Shown: positions 16,382 to 28,190, counted from the first letter of the stretch. The stretch: 36,298 nt of DNA from Verrucomicrobiota bacterium (GCA_947471035.1 CANIWJ010000028.1:1-36298), one strand, 5' to 3'. The notes: generated by a model not told the origin, from the sequence alone. Numbers and translations: made by a program.

Positions 16382-17137
16382 ATGCCGACCCTCGCCGATC
16401 TTGTCGCCTTTTGCGACCACGCCACCCGACGCACCGCCTGGAAAGACCATCCTAACGCACTCAATGGCCTCCAGCTCGAAAACTCCGGTCGCGTGACCAA
16501 GATCGGCGCGGCGGTGGATGCGGGCCGCGTGCCATTCGCCCGTGCCGCCGCCGCCGGGGTGGATTTCCTCATCGTTCATCACGGGCTTTACTGGACCTCG
16601 CCCCAGCCGTTAACCGGGCATCACTACGCACGTTTTGCCACCGCCATTCGAGCCGATCTGGCGATTTACGGCTGCCACCTCCCGCTCGATGGACACCCGG
16701 AACTGGGCAACAATGCCCTGCTCGCGCGACAACTCGGACTTGTGCCCGATCAGACTTTTTTGACCCCGCCTGGCAGCGAGCCGGTGGCGTGGACCGCGCC
16801 CTTCGGCGACTCGCGCGCGGCGTTGCTCACGACCTTGCAGACCCATTACACGCGCGTTGTTGCCATTGAGCACGGCTCCGTGAAACCGGGGCGCGTCGCG
16901 TTTTGCAGTGGCAGTGGCAACAGCGCCGTGCCCGAACTCCCCGCGCTCGGCGTCGATACGCTGGTGACCGGCGAGCTGCGTGAGGAGTGGTATAACTTCG
17001 CCGAGGAACACGGGCTGAACCTCTACTGCTGCGGCCACTACGCCACCGAGGTCCATGGCGTGCGCGCCCTCGCCGCCGCCGCCGCCGCGCACTTCGGTTT
17101 GCCGTGGGAATTTATCTCTACGGACAACCCGCTGTAG
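16382..17137 (+). CDS. Nif3-like dinuclear metal centre protein
   Basis: This is a 251-residue protein of the NIF3/YbgI/DUF34 family, described as GTP cyclohydrolase I type 2-like. Metal-ligand segments are visible: LIVHHGLYW (H66, H67), YGCHLPLDGHPELGNN (H99, D103) and, near the C-terminus, the EEWYNFAEE... HYATEVHGV region, which supplies the last His and Glu. GSGNSAV precedes a probable hinge. The start ATG 16382 gives the canonical LADLVAFCD N-terminus. Metal-dependent hydrolysis is inferred from the family; the true substrate is generally not settled. It stands alone between divergent dCMP deaminase and convergent purM. Confidence 0.92.
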   Translation: MPTLADLVAFCDHATRRTAWKDHPNALNGLQLENSGRVTKIGAAVDAGRVPFARAAAAGVDFLIVHHGLYWTSPQPLTGHHYARFATAIRADLAIYGCHLPLDGHPELGNNALLARQLGLVPDQTFLTPPGSEPVAWTAPFGDSRAALLTTLQTHYTRVVAIEHGSVKPGRVAFCSGSGNSAVPELPALGVDTLVTGELREEWYNFAEEHGLNLYCCGHYATEVHGVRALAAAAAAHFGLPWEFISTDNPL

Positions 17138-17191
17138 GCTTTTCCTCAAGATTCCACTGCCGAGTCGAGTCAGCTTCCCGGCCGGCGCTGA

Positions 17192-18298
17192 TCAACGCAC
17201 TTGCAGCGTGCTTCCGTCGTAGGCGAGGCCGAGCGAGGGGATGGTCACGGCCTTGCGCTCGCCTTCTTTTTTCACCGTGCCGGCGTGCCAGGCGGTGTAA
17301 CCGGAGGCCTTCGCAGCGGCTAGGGTGGCCTCCAGGTTTTCCGGCGAAACGTAGGCGGCGAAACCCACCCCCTGATTGAAGGTGGCGTATGCTTCGCTCA
17401 GGTCGATCGGGCCGGCTTCGCGCAGGAACTTGAACAAGGCAGGCTCTGCGCCCGGGGTGTGAATCTCATAAACGAAGGGCTCGTCGAGGCGCATGATTTT
17501 GCGCCAACCGTGTCCGGTAACGTGCGACACGTAGTTGAGCGTGATGCCGGATTGCTGGCACTCGCGCACGAAGTTCACGTAAATGACCGACGGGGCGAGC
17601 AGGGCCTCGCCGTAAGTGCGGGTGTCGCCATATCCGATGGGTGTCTGGTAGCCTTGCGGAAGCTTGGAGGCGATGAGGCGGCACAGAGATAGGCCGTTGG
17701 TCTGCACGCCAGAGGAGGCGAGAAACACGATCTCGTCCCCGGCCTGCACGCCGCCGGTGATGCGTTGCGATTTGGGCTCGATCTTGCCGATGGCGGAACC
17801 GGCCAGCACGATGGCGTCGGCGTTGACGATACCGCGCAGAGTCGGCGTTTCGCCGCCGCCCCAAACGGCGCCAGCCTGGCGGCAACCCTCGGCCCAGCCC
17901 GCCACCAGAGCCTCCATGCGCGCGGTGTCGGTGAACCAGGCCGACTCGCCGACGGCGGCGTGCATCGCCACGGAAATGGGCAACGCGCCGCAAGTCACGA
18001 GGTCGTTGACGATGGTGGCGACGGTATCGATGGATATCTCGCGGTAGAAATTTTTCCCCGTCTGGGCGTAAACGGCGTCGGCCACGAGGTTCTTGGTGCC
18101 CAGCCCTTCCTCGACGTGGGCGAGGAAATGGTCGGCGGCCTCCATGAGGTAGCAGCTTTCGCCGCGGGTGTTGGCCGGCTCGGCATACCCGTGGAGTTCA
18201 AGCAGGGGCGCGGTGGTCTTGGCCGCTTTTTGGCAGGCGCGCTTGAAGGCATCGAGCTGATCGTAGTTAACGCCGGAAGATTCGTAACTGAGGGACAT
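17192..18298 (-). CDS. purM: Phosphoribosylformylglycinamidine cyclo-ligase (AIR synthetase)
   Basis: PurM closes the imidazole ring in purine synthesis (FGAM to AIR, with ATP). The 368-residue protein shows the PurM/ThiL fold elements: GLGTKNLVADAVY, TVATIVNDLVTCGALPISV (near residue 95), EGCRQAGAVWGGGETPTL, then the C-terminal GVGFAAYVSPEN. The start is the ATG at 18298 (MSLSYESSGVNY); a longer frame would translate the tandem repeat upstream. It is slightly longer than the usual 345 residues. The gene is last in a minus-strand run purF, ORF6N gene, purM, and is separated from the ORF6N stop by 97 bp containing heptamer repeats. Confidence 0.94.
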   Translation of the reverse strand: MSLSYESSGVNYDQLDAFKRACQKAAKTTAPLLELHGYAEPANTRGESCYLMEAADHFLAHVEEGLGTKNLVADAVYAQTGKNFYREISIDTVATIVNDLVTCGALPISVAMHAAVGESAWFTDTARMEALVAGWAEGCRQAGAVWGGGETPTLRGIVNADAIVLAGSAIGKIEPKSQRITGGVQAGDEIVFLASSGVQTNGLSLCRLIASKLPQGYQTPIGYGDTRTYGEALLAPSVIYVNFVRECQQSGITLNYVSHVTGHGWRKIMRLDEPFVYEIHTPGAEPALFKFLREAGPIDLSEAYATFNQGVGFAAYVSPENLEATLAAAKASGYTAWHAGTVKKEGERKAVTIPSLGLAYDGSTLQVR

Positions 18299-18324
18299 GG
18301 GTGGAAAGAGGGAAAATTGAATAA

Positions 18325-18352
18325 TGACCAATGCCCAATGACGAATGACCAA
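18325..18352. repeat. Heptamer tandem repeat (TGACCAA) upstream of purM
   Basis: Four 7-bp units stand in a row: TGACCAA, TGCCCAA, TGACGAA, TGACCAA. They lie 27 bp before the purM start, after the ORF6N stop. The same heptamer in reverse complement (TTGGTCA) is found three times in tandem inside purL. The pattern is like the short heptanucleotide tandem repeats known from cyanobacteria; here its origin is unknown. Confidence 0.85.
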
Positions 18353-18395
18353 TCAAAAACGCGGGCGGTGGTCGGGCGAGGGTCCGGCAGTTTTA

Positions 18396-19049
18396 TTAAC
18401 GGTTGCCGCGATGACGGAGCGCGAAAGCGCGAAGATGGTCATGCCTGCCTGGCGGCATGGCCCCGGAGCGAAGCGCAGGGGTGGCCCGTGCGGGTGCCCT
18501 TCGGGCAGCACGGGACACAAAGCCGATCCTGGGTTTCTTGGTTTCGTCTTCGGGCGGAGGGTTGAGCAACGGAGCGAGACGCTCGATGACTTCGCGCAGG
18601 ACGGAATCGTGTTCGAGCAGTTTTTTGTCGATCTCGGCCAACCGCCGCAGGACGCCAAGGTTGGCGCTAATCTGCTCGCGCATCTGGACGAAGGCGCGGA
18701 CGAGGTAGAGGCTCATCTGCACTGCTTTTTCGCTGCGGAGGACAGTCGCGGCCATCAGGCAGCCGTGCTCAGTGAAGGCCCATGGCAATGTACGAAGCCC
18801 GCCATGCCCCCGACTTGAAATCGCATTTTGCGATATCAAGTTTGCAACTTCCTCACGTGTAAGCTGAAACCTAAAATCAGCAGGGAATCGAAACTCATTT
18901 CGCTTGATCGCTTCGTTCAATCGAAAAGTGGGCACGTCGTACAGTTCCGCCATGTCGGCATCAAGCACCACCCGCTGCTTGCGAATGGTGTGAATGCGCG
19001 GAAGCACCGGATTCGGCCGCGCTTCGTCCTGAGTTTTTGCTTTCCCCAT
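18396..19049 (-). CDS. ORF6N-domain DNA-binding protein with repeat-encoded tail
   Basis: This is a 217-residue protein. Residues about 17-110 match the phage-type ORF6N domain (IRKQRVVLDADMAELYDV, RNEFRFPADFRFQLT, LPWAFTEHGCLMAATVL), then a helical stretch with LRRLAEIDKKLLEHD. Such proteins occur in phages and as scattered chromosomal genes; DNA binding is presumed. The ATG at 19049 is only 3 bp after the purF stop, which implies cotranscription and probable coupling with purF. The last 45 or so residues (after RIGF) are Arg/Ala/Pro-rich, unlike the domain, and are encoded by a hairpin cluster (18440-18514). The C-terminus may therefore be an insertion or frameshift product. The role in the pur operon is unknown. 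Confidence 0.82.
   Translation of the reverse strand: MGKAKTQDEARPNPVLPRIHTIRKQRVVLDADMAELYDVPTFRLNEAIKRNEFRFPADFRFQLTREEVANLISQNAISSRGHGGLRTLPWAFTEHGCLMAATVLRSEKAVQMSLYLVRAFVQMREQISANLGVLRRLAEIDKKLLEHDSVLREVIERLAPLLNPPPEDETKKPRIGFVSRAARRAPARATPALRSGAMPPGRHDHLRAFALRHRGNR
18440..18514. repeat. Cluster of hairpins in the 3' end of the ORF6N gene
   Basis: Three adjacent palindromes: CATGCC/GGCATG (18440-18445/18454-18459), GGCCCC with GGGGTGGCC (18459-18464/18478-18486, imperfect), and CCCGTGC/GCACGGG (18485-18491/18508-18514) enclosing TGCCC/GGGCA (18495-18499/18503-18507). The arrangement resembles REP/BIME-type repetitive elements, but no second copy is in the window. Confidence 0.65.
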
Positions 19050-19052
19050 GGC

Positions 19053-20963
19053 TCAGTAACTACGTCCGCCTTCGCTGTTTTCGTAATAGTTGACGAACGC
19101 CTGGTTCACCACCCGGAAGCCGCCGGGGGTCGGATACTTGCCCGAGAAATACCAGTCGCCGCTGTGCTGCGGGCAGGCGGCATGGAGGTTTTCCAAGGTC
19201 TGGAAAATGACCTCGATCTCACCGTGCCAATCCACCCCGGTCGGACGCACGAATTCCGCGATCTTGGCCGAAATTTCCTCGGGGCTGAACTGGGAGTAAA
19301 TCCGTTGCACGTGATTGACCGAGTCGCCGTGCGCCACGGCATCGCGACAAAGTTGATACACCTCGGTAAGCAAGGACTGCTGGCCGCGCTCTTTCAACAA
19401 GGTGATGGCCGCTTCAAAGGCGATGAACTTGCCCAGTTGCGACATGTCGATACCGTAACAATCCGGGTAACGAATCTGCGGCGCGGTGGATACGATGATG
19501 ATCTTGCGCGGCTGCAAGCGGGTGAGGATGCGCAGGATGGATTTGCGCAGCGTGGTTCCGCGCACGATGGAGTCGTCAACGCAAACCAAGTTATCGCCCG
19601 GTTGCACCGAACCATAACTGATGTCGTAAACGTGACTAGCCAGATGGTTACGCATGCTTTCCTGGCCAATAAAGGTACGGATTTTGATGTCCTTAGAGAC
19701 GACCTTTTCCCCGCGCGGCCAGTTGTTGGTGATAAGCTCGTCGAGCAGTTTCTCGGAGATGGTGCCCTTGGCGGCGGCCTCCAGAATGCCCTTTTTCACC
19801 TCGGCGCGGCGAATCTCGCGCAGCGCATGCATGAGCCCGAACCACGCCACCTCGGCCGTGTTGGGGATGAAGCTGAACACCGTGCGCCCCCAATCCCCGC
19901 CGATGGACTTCACCACTTGTGCCCCGAGGTGGCCACCGAGCGCCTTGCGTTCGCGGTAGATGTCGAGGTCGTTGCCTCGTGAAAAATAAATCCGCTCAAA
20001 CGAACACGACGCACGGGGAAGCGGCGCGGTAAACTGCGTTTCGCTGATGCGTCCATCCGCCTTCATCACGATCACATGACCCGGCGGGACTTCCTTCACC
20101 TGCGGAGCGCTAAGGTCGAAAATCGTCTGCAACGGAGCGCGCTCTGAGGCGAAAGCGATCACTTCGTCGTTTTGAAAATAAAACGCGGGGCGAATACCGG
20201 CCGGATCGCGCGCCACGAAGGCGTCACCATTGCCGATCAGCCCGCAAAGCGTGTAGCCGCCGTCCCATTTGGAGGCCGAACGGGTGATCACGCGACCGAG
20301 GTCGAGCCGCTCGCTGATCTGGCGGGAAATCTCCTCGCCCTTCAGTCCCTGCGAGCGCAATTCGCGGTAAATGTCCTCATGTTCCTCATCAAGGAAGAAG
20401 CCGATCTTCTCCAGCAAGGCCTGCGTGTCGGTCGCGAAAATCGGGTGCTGCCCCATGCCGATGAGCGCCTGGTTGAGCTCGTCGGTGTTGGTCATGTTGA
20501 AATTGCCACACAGCGCGAGGTTGCGCGTCGGCCACGGCGAACGCCGGAAATACGGGTGACACGAAGAGATGTTATAACCCCCCGAGGTGCCGTAACGAAG
20601 ATGGCCGACCAAGAGTTCGCCGCCGAAATCGAAGTGCTTTTTGACCGTATCTGGGAACTCGGGGTGAATCTCTCCTGCAGCCTTCTTCTCGTCGTATTGC
20701 GCGAGCAGGGTTTTGAAAATGCGATCAAGCGGATTCACCTTCACGCAACGCTCGCGAAACATGAACGGATCGCCCGCCGGCACATCAAGCTTCACGCAGG
20801 CCACGCCCGCGCCATCCTGACCGCGATTGTGCTGCTTCTCCATGAGGAGGAAGAGCTTGGTAAATCCCCACAAGGGCGTGCCGTATTTTTCCTGGTAATA
20901 AGAAAGCGGCTTTAACAGCCGGACCAGCGCGATGCCGCATTCGTGAGTGATCTTGTCGGACAT
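19053..20963 (-). CDS. purF: Amidophosphoribosyltransferase, long form
   Basis: PurF makes phosphoribosylamine from PRPP and glutamine, the first step of purine synthesis. The 636-residue protein starts MSDKITHECGIALVRLL; C9 is the N-terminal nucleophile of the glutaminase domain, probably exposed by processing. EKQHNRGQDGAG and GHLRYGTSGG follow. The phosphoribosyltransferase part has the PRPP loop VCVDDSIVRGTT (about residue 460). It is about 130 residues longer than E. coli PurF, and this long form recalls Bacteroidetes enzymes. The ATG at 20963 is chosen because a 27-residue 5' extension would put the Cys too far in. purL diverges 268 bp away. Confidence 0.93.
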   Translation of the reverse strand: MSDKITHECGIALVRLLKPLSYYQEKYGTPLWGFTKLFLLMEKQHNRGQDGAGVACVKLDVPAGDPFMFRERCVKVNPLDRIFKTLLAQYDEKKAAGEIHPEFPDTVKKHFDFGGELLVGHLRYGTSGGYNISSCHPYFRRSPWPTRNLALCGNFNMTNTDELNQALIGMGQHPIFATDTQALLEKIGFFLDEEHEDIYRELRSQGLKGEEISRQISERLDLGRVITRSASKWDGGYTLCGLIGNGDAFVARDPAGIRPAFYFQNDEVIAFASERAPLQTIFDLSAPQVKEVPPGHVIVMKADGRISETQFTAPLPRASCSFERIYFSRGNDLDIYRERKALGGHLGAQVVKSIGGDWGRTVFSFIPNTAEVAWFGLMHALREIRRAEVKKGILEAAAKGTISEKLLDELITNNWPRGEKVVSKDIKIRTFIGQESMRNHLASHVYDISYGSVQPGDNLVCVDDSIVRGTTLRKSILRILTRLQPRKIIIVSTAPQIRYPDCYGIDMSQLGKFIAFEAAITLLKERGQQSLLTEVYQLCRDAVAHGDSVNHVQRIYSQFSPEEISAKIAEFVRPTGVDWHGEIEVIFQTLENLHAACPQHSGDWYFSGKYPTPGGFRVVNQAFVNYYENSEGGRSY

Positions 20964-21231
20964 AGGATACTTTAGATGGAAAAAATGAGCTGCACTCCCG
21001 CGCCCCCGCAGGCCCGGCCCGCACCCGCCGGGGGCGAACTGCACTGCGAAAAACGGTCGGTCACGGTAACAATCACGGCGTAAAAGTTATTCATCACGGA
21101 AGGAAGACCGGGGTGGTCAACGGCTTTTTCCCGGCCCCCTCACAAACCTCGAAACGTAAAACACCGCCGCACCCACCGCGCTCCTTGACCGCGCCGCTCC
21201 CGTTCCGAAACATCCCCGCTTTTTCCCGACC
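20964..21231. promoter_or_regulatory. purF/purL divergent control region
   Basis: This 268-bp non-coding gap separates the purF and purL starts and must carry both promoters. I see no clear -35/-10 pair, no Shine-Dalgarno sequence and no purine riboswitch core. The middle (about 21050-21100) is AT-richer than the flanks, and a G/C-rich block lies at 20996-21036. Confidence 0.4.
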
Positions 21232-25263
<4,032 letters not shown>

Positions 25264-25361
25264 AACCACCTCGCTGTGAACTTCGTAGGGTCTCGCTCGC
25301 CGACGACCTCGCATGCAAACGCTGCGGATTTCCGTGGTGCTAAAACATAAACTCCACCCGG

Positions 25362-25396
25362 TTGACACTGCCGGACATTTGTCCGATAGTGCGGCA
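25362..25396 (+). promoter_or_regulatory. Promoter and operator-like palindrome of the toxin-antitoxin pair
   Basis: An exact TTGACA (25362-25367) stands 17 bp from GATAGT (25385-25390). A 26-bp inverted repeat (25366-25391), CACT-3-GGACA-TT-TGTCC-3-AGTG, lies over the promoter, as expected for autorepression by an antitoxin. Only 5 bp separate the -10 from the ATG, so the mRNA should start at or next to the start codon (leaderless). Confidence 0.75.
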
Positions 25397-25701
25397 TGGT
25401 TTCGTTTATTTCCACGCGCGAACTTTCCAAACAACCGGGGCGGGTTTTGCGGCAGGTGAAAAAGGACGGGCCGCAAGTCATCACCCAAAACGGCACTCCC
25501 GCCGCCTATTTAATTCCTGCCAGCGGGCGCGGCATCGAAGCCGACTTGGATGCATTGCGCCGACTATTACTCGGCCGGGCCCTCGACGCGACTCAAGCGG
25601 AGGCCGCACGCAGTGGAGCATCCGCACGCACCGAAGCCGAGATTACCGCCGAAATCGCCACCGTTCGGCGTGCACGACGCGCCAAGCCAGCGGTCGCATG
25701 A
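25396..25701 (+). CDS. Phd/YefM-family antitoxin
   Basis: This is a 101-residue antitoxin. The N-terminal part has the Phd/YefM DNA-binding fold: ISTRELSKQPGRVLRQVKKDG, then VITQNGTPAAYLIP (about residues 5-42). The C-terminal half is charged and Ala/Arg-rich, as expected for the part that wraps the toxin. The ATG at 25396 is only 5 bp after the -10 box. Its stop TGA overlaps the toxin ATG (ATGA), the usual coupling. The palindrome over the promoter should be its operator. A mobile or addiction function is inferred from the family. Confidence 0.9.
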   Translation: MVSFISTRELSKQPGRVLRQVKKDGPQVITQNGTPAAYLIPASGRGIEADLDALRRLLLGRALDATQAEAARSGASARTEAEITAEIATVRRARRAKPAVA

Positions 25702-26108
25702 AACCCGTTTGGGTGCTCGATACTAACGTGCTCGTATCCGCCGCGCTGACTGCCGGCGGCACCTGCGATCATGTGCTCCGCGCCGCCATCGACGGCCGCG
25801 TGACGCTGGCCTGGAGCGCACCGATGCTCGCTGAATACCGCGAGGGTCTTTTGCGACCCAAGTTCAAACTCTCGCCCTCCGCCGTGTCGGCGTTACTGGC
25901 TGCTTTTGACCCGGCGCATCAAGTGCCGGTCGGCGTAGCCCCCGCATTGCCCGATACGGATGACGAGACTTTCCTCGCCGCCGCCCTTACCACAACCGAC
26001 CAGATTTTAGTCACCGGCAACACCGCCCATTTCCCGGCGGAAATCTGCCGCCCAGCCAAAGTGCTGACTCCCTTAGCCGCTCTTAAAACTATTTCTATAG
26101 GCGCTTAG
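25698..26108 (+). CDS. PIN-domain toxin (putative RNase)
   Basis: This is a 136-residue PIN-domain protein, toxin partner of the upstream Phd-like protein. The acidic metal-binding residues are visible: VLDTN (D8), LAEYREG (E46), then PDTDDETFLAAAL (D88/D89) and TDQILVTGN (D101). PIN toxins of this group cut RNA; the target is unknown. The ATG at 25698 overlaps the antitoxin stop. The open frame begins further upstream but would collide with the antitoxin start. The C-terminal KVLTPLAAL is typical of the PIN group in COG1569. Confidence 0.88.
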   Translation: MKPVWVLDTNVLVSAALTAGGTCDHVLRAAIDGRVTLAWSAPMLAEYREGLLRPKFKLSPSAVSALLAAFDPAHQVPVGVAPALPDTDDETFLAAALTTTDQILVTGNTAHFPAEICRPAKVLTPLAALKTISIGA

Positions 26109-26129
26109 GCGTTACCACCCGCGACCTGC

Positions 26130-26837
26130 TTAAGCGAGAGCCCGGCGACGGCGGCTAACGGCAAAGCATAGGGTCGATATGCCCGCAATCGCCGCATAGG
26201 TTCCCGGCTCTGGAACGGCGCTAATCGATATATTGGAGACCGTGAATGCAATATTGCTCCCAGTCATTGGTTTTAATTCAATAGCTCCGATAACTGCATA
26301 TCCTCCAATGTAGTTGGCGAAGTAATCGTTGGGGTCGGTATAACCGCTAGTGTAGCTGAAACTGGCCCCAGAAACTGTTATTGAAGTGGCAACATAAGAA
26401 AGGAGGGTTGCTCCATCCAACGCCATTAAGCCGATGTCCACGTTAGAGTCGTTACCGGCAAATAGTCCAAGACTGTTGTTCCCGGAATCAGTAAAGGTCG
26501 TAATATAGGAATAAGGCGTCTGAGAACTCGGTGCTTGCGGATCGGAAAAAGCACCGGTCAGTCCAGTGCCACCCACGGTTGACCACATCCGGTCGTCACT
26601 TACGGTTTCTTGAGACCATTGATTCGAACCGGCGATGAAAACGTTGGTACCGGTGCCAGTGAAACTGTTTCCTGTAGTGAAAACAAAGGTATATACGCCA
26701 CCCTGAGTATAACCGTAGCCGGTTGCGTTGGCCGTGGCTGTTAGGCTGAAGTTGATAGACGGCGGCGACGGCAAAGCGTTAGCTAGGCGGGGTAGAGCCG
26801 CAGTACAAAGCGTCAGCCAGAGAATTGAATTCTTCAT
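26130..26837 (-). CDS. PEP-CTERM sorting-domain protein
   Basis: This is a 235-residue secreted or surface protein. A signal peptide (about 1-21) is followed by a Ser/Thr/Gly/Asn-rich beta-type middle, then VPEPGTYAAIAG, a hydrophobic stretch and RRRR, the tripartite PEP-CTERM signal for exosortase (starts near residue 208). No exosortase gene is in the window. Base composition is clearly AT-richer than the neighbours, as is the DNA upstream. The product may contribute to matrix or exopolysaccharide attachment, but the family's members vary in function. The ATG at 26837 has no Shine-Dalgarno sequence. Its stop is 21 bp from the convergent PIN toxin stop. Confidence 0.88.
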   Translation of the reverse strand: MKNSILWLTLCTAALPRLANALPSPPSINFSLTATANATGYGYTQGGVYTFVFTTGNSFTGTGTNVFIAGSNQWSQETVSDDRMWSTVGGTGLTGAFSDPQAPSSQTPYSYITTFTDSGNNSLGLFAGNDSNVDIGLMALDGATLLSYVATSITVSGASFSYTSGYTDPNDYFANYIGGYAVIGAIELKPMTGSNIAFTVSNISISAVPEPGTYAAIAGISTLCFAVSRRRRALA

Positions 26838-27175
26838 GATATTTCTTAAAAACTTTTATTCTAGTTTTTACTAGTTCCTCGATGAAGGTTTTTTGATTTA
26901 TTAACAAATCCTTGTTGGCAAGTATTTTCTATAAGCCTTAGGAGTCCAATAAGCCAAAGAGGTCGGGGTGTCACATGGTTACTTTCCACGAATTCGAAGC
27001 ACGCCTTTTCCAGCGAAATAGTTCTGTTGCGGAAGCTGGGGGACTACCGTGCCGAGCTCGCCTCCCCTTGTTCAGCCGAGCGGTAACCCCGCGCCCTAAA
27101 ATTGCTCTGATTTTTCGGGTTACACCCCATTACCCGCCGCAACGGCGGGGCGTAGTCTAGGTAGTCACTCCACCT
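26838..27175. other. Intergenic region between the PEP-CTERM and PRC-barrel genes
   Basis: This stretch is about 340 bp without a convincing gene. The part next to the PEP-CTERM start (26838-26930) is AT-rich and probably holds its promoter. The rest is ordinary GC. A 7-bp GC-rich hairpin CCCGCCG/CGGCGGG (27133-27139/27143-27149) stands 26 bp before the PRC-barrel start; on the plus strand no T run follows, so it is not an obvious terminator. A 61-codon frame inside (26975-27160) has no domain-like content and is not called. Confidence 0.4.
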
Positions 27176-27886
27176 ATGCTACAAAACATCAAACTCCTCT
27201 ACGGTAAGAAAATCGGCGCCACCGACGGCGACATCGGCCACGTTAAAGACTTTTACTTTGACGACGTCACCTGGATGGTCCGCTACCTCGTGGTCGATAC
27301 CGGCACCTGGCTCGCCGGCCGCCAAGTCCTCCTGCCTCCCCACGCCTTCGGCCCTCGCCCCTTCGGAAAGACCGACACCGACCTGAAGCTGATGCAGACC
27401 AATCTCACCCGCCGTCAAATCGAGGACAGCCCGTCCATCGAAACCCACAAACCCGTGTCGCGGCAGCACGAGGAGGCCTATTACAACTACTACGGTTGGC
27501 CCGCTTACTGGATGGAAGCCGGAATGGTCGGTGGCGTCAGTTTGCCGCCCGGGGCTCCTATCGGCGAACAAGTCCGCCCATCGCCCGAGCGTGACCACCA
27601 GCGCGACGATCCTCATCTGCGCAGCACCAAGGCCGTGGACGGCTATGCCATCCGGGCCGGCGAAGAGACCATTGGCTTCGTCAACGGCTATATGGTCGAA
27701 GGGCTCAACTGGCGTATCCGCGAACTCGTGGTGGAGACCGGCCACTGGTATGCCGGCAAAGAGATTTATCTCCTGCCCAAGAACATCACCCGTATCAGCT
27801 ACGCCGACTCCACCGTGTCGGTAAACCTGAGCAAAGAGGACATCGAGCACACCGTGCGTCACGACGTCGCCCAGGCCTCCGTTTAA
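27176..27886 (+). CDS. PRC-barrel protein (two domains)
   Basis: This is a 236-residue cytosolic protein with two PRC-barrel-like modules. The first (about 1-80) has KLLYGKKIGATDGDIGHVKDFYFDD and RYLVVDTGTWLAGRQVLLP. The second (about 145-225) has KAVDGYAIRAGEETIGFVNGYM, RELVVETGHWYAGKEIYLLP. They are separated by a Tyr/Trp-rich linker (YYNYYGWPAYW). PRC-barrels are found in RimM, the photosynthetic reaction-centre H subunit and stress-associated proteins. The repeated VVDTGTW/VVETGHW pair suggests an internal duplication. It stands 19 bp before a small gene of unknown function on the same strand. The ligand is unknown. Confidence 0.85.
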   Translation: MLQNIKLLYGKKIGATDGDIGHVKDFYFDDVTWMVRYLVVDTGTWLAGRQVLLPPHAFGPRPFGKTDTDLKLMQTNLTRRQIEDSPSIETHKPVSRQHEEAYYNYYGWPAYWMEAGMVGGVSLPPGAPIGEQVRPSPERDHQRDDPHLRSTKAVDGYAIRAGEETIGFVNGYMVEGLNWRIRELVVETGHWYAGKEIYLLPKNITRISYADSTVSVNLSKEDIEHTVRHDVAQASV

Positions 27887-27905
27887 CCCGAAAGCTCCCT
27901 CCGCC

Positions 27906-28190
27906 ATGTTGAAAAAATTCGCCATCGATTACGTCCTCAACGCACATCACCCGCGCGGCGTGCTTACCCACCACACCGACGACCCCGTGGAGCTGGAAGA
28001 CTTCCTGATGCACCTGCTCGCCGCCCGGGTACGCGTCCTCTCCATTCGTCACGACGGGGCCGAGATGGACCGCGCCTGGTTCGACCGTTTGCTCAAAATC
28101 GCCGCCGAACGCATCGCCTCCACCCTGCTGCGCGAGTCGCTCGCGCTGGATGGCGCCGAGGTTAAAGACCGCTTCGGTTTCGCCGCCTAA
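27906..28190 (+). CDS. Small hypothetical protein downstream of the PRC-barrel gene
   Basis: This 94-residue protein belongs to no family I recognise. It has an amphipathic N-terminus (FAIDYVLNAHHPRGVLTHH), a central IRHDGAEMDRAWFDRLLKIAAERIA helix and a conserved-looking end KDRFGF. No signal peptide or transmembrane segment is visible. It starts 19 bp after the PRC-barrel stop and ends before a good terminator, so the pair should be cotranscribed and may work together. Coding composition matches its neighbours, which supports a real gene. Confidence 0.65.
   Translation: MLKKFAIDYVLNAHHPRGVLTHHTDDPVELEDFLMHLLAARVRVLSIRHDGAEMDRAWFDRLLKIAAERIASTLLRESLALDGAEVKDRFGFAA

Noticed and set aside
26975..27160. 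61-codon plus-strand frame upstream of the PRC-barrel gene
   Set aside because: Low coding character, no family resemblance, and the region is otherwise intergenic.
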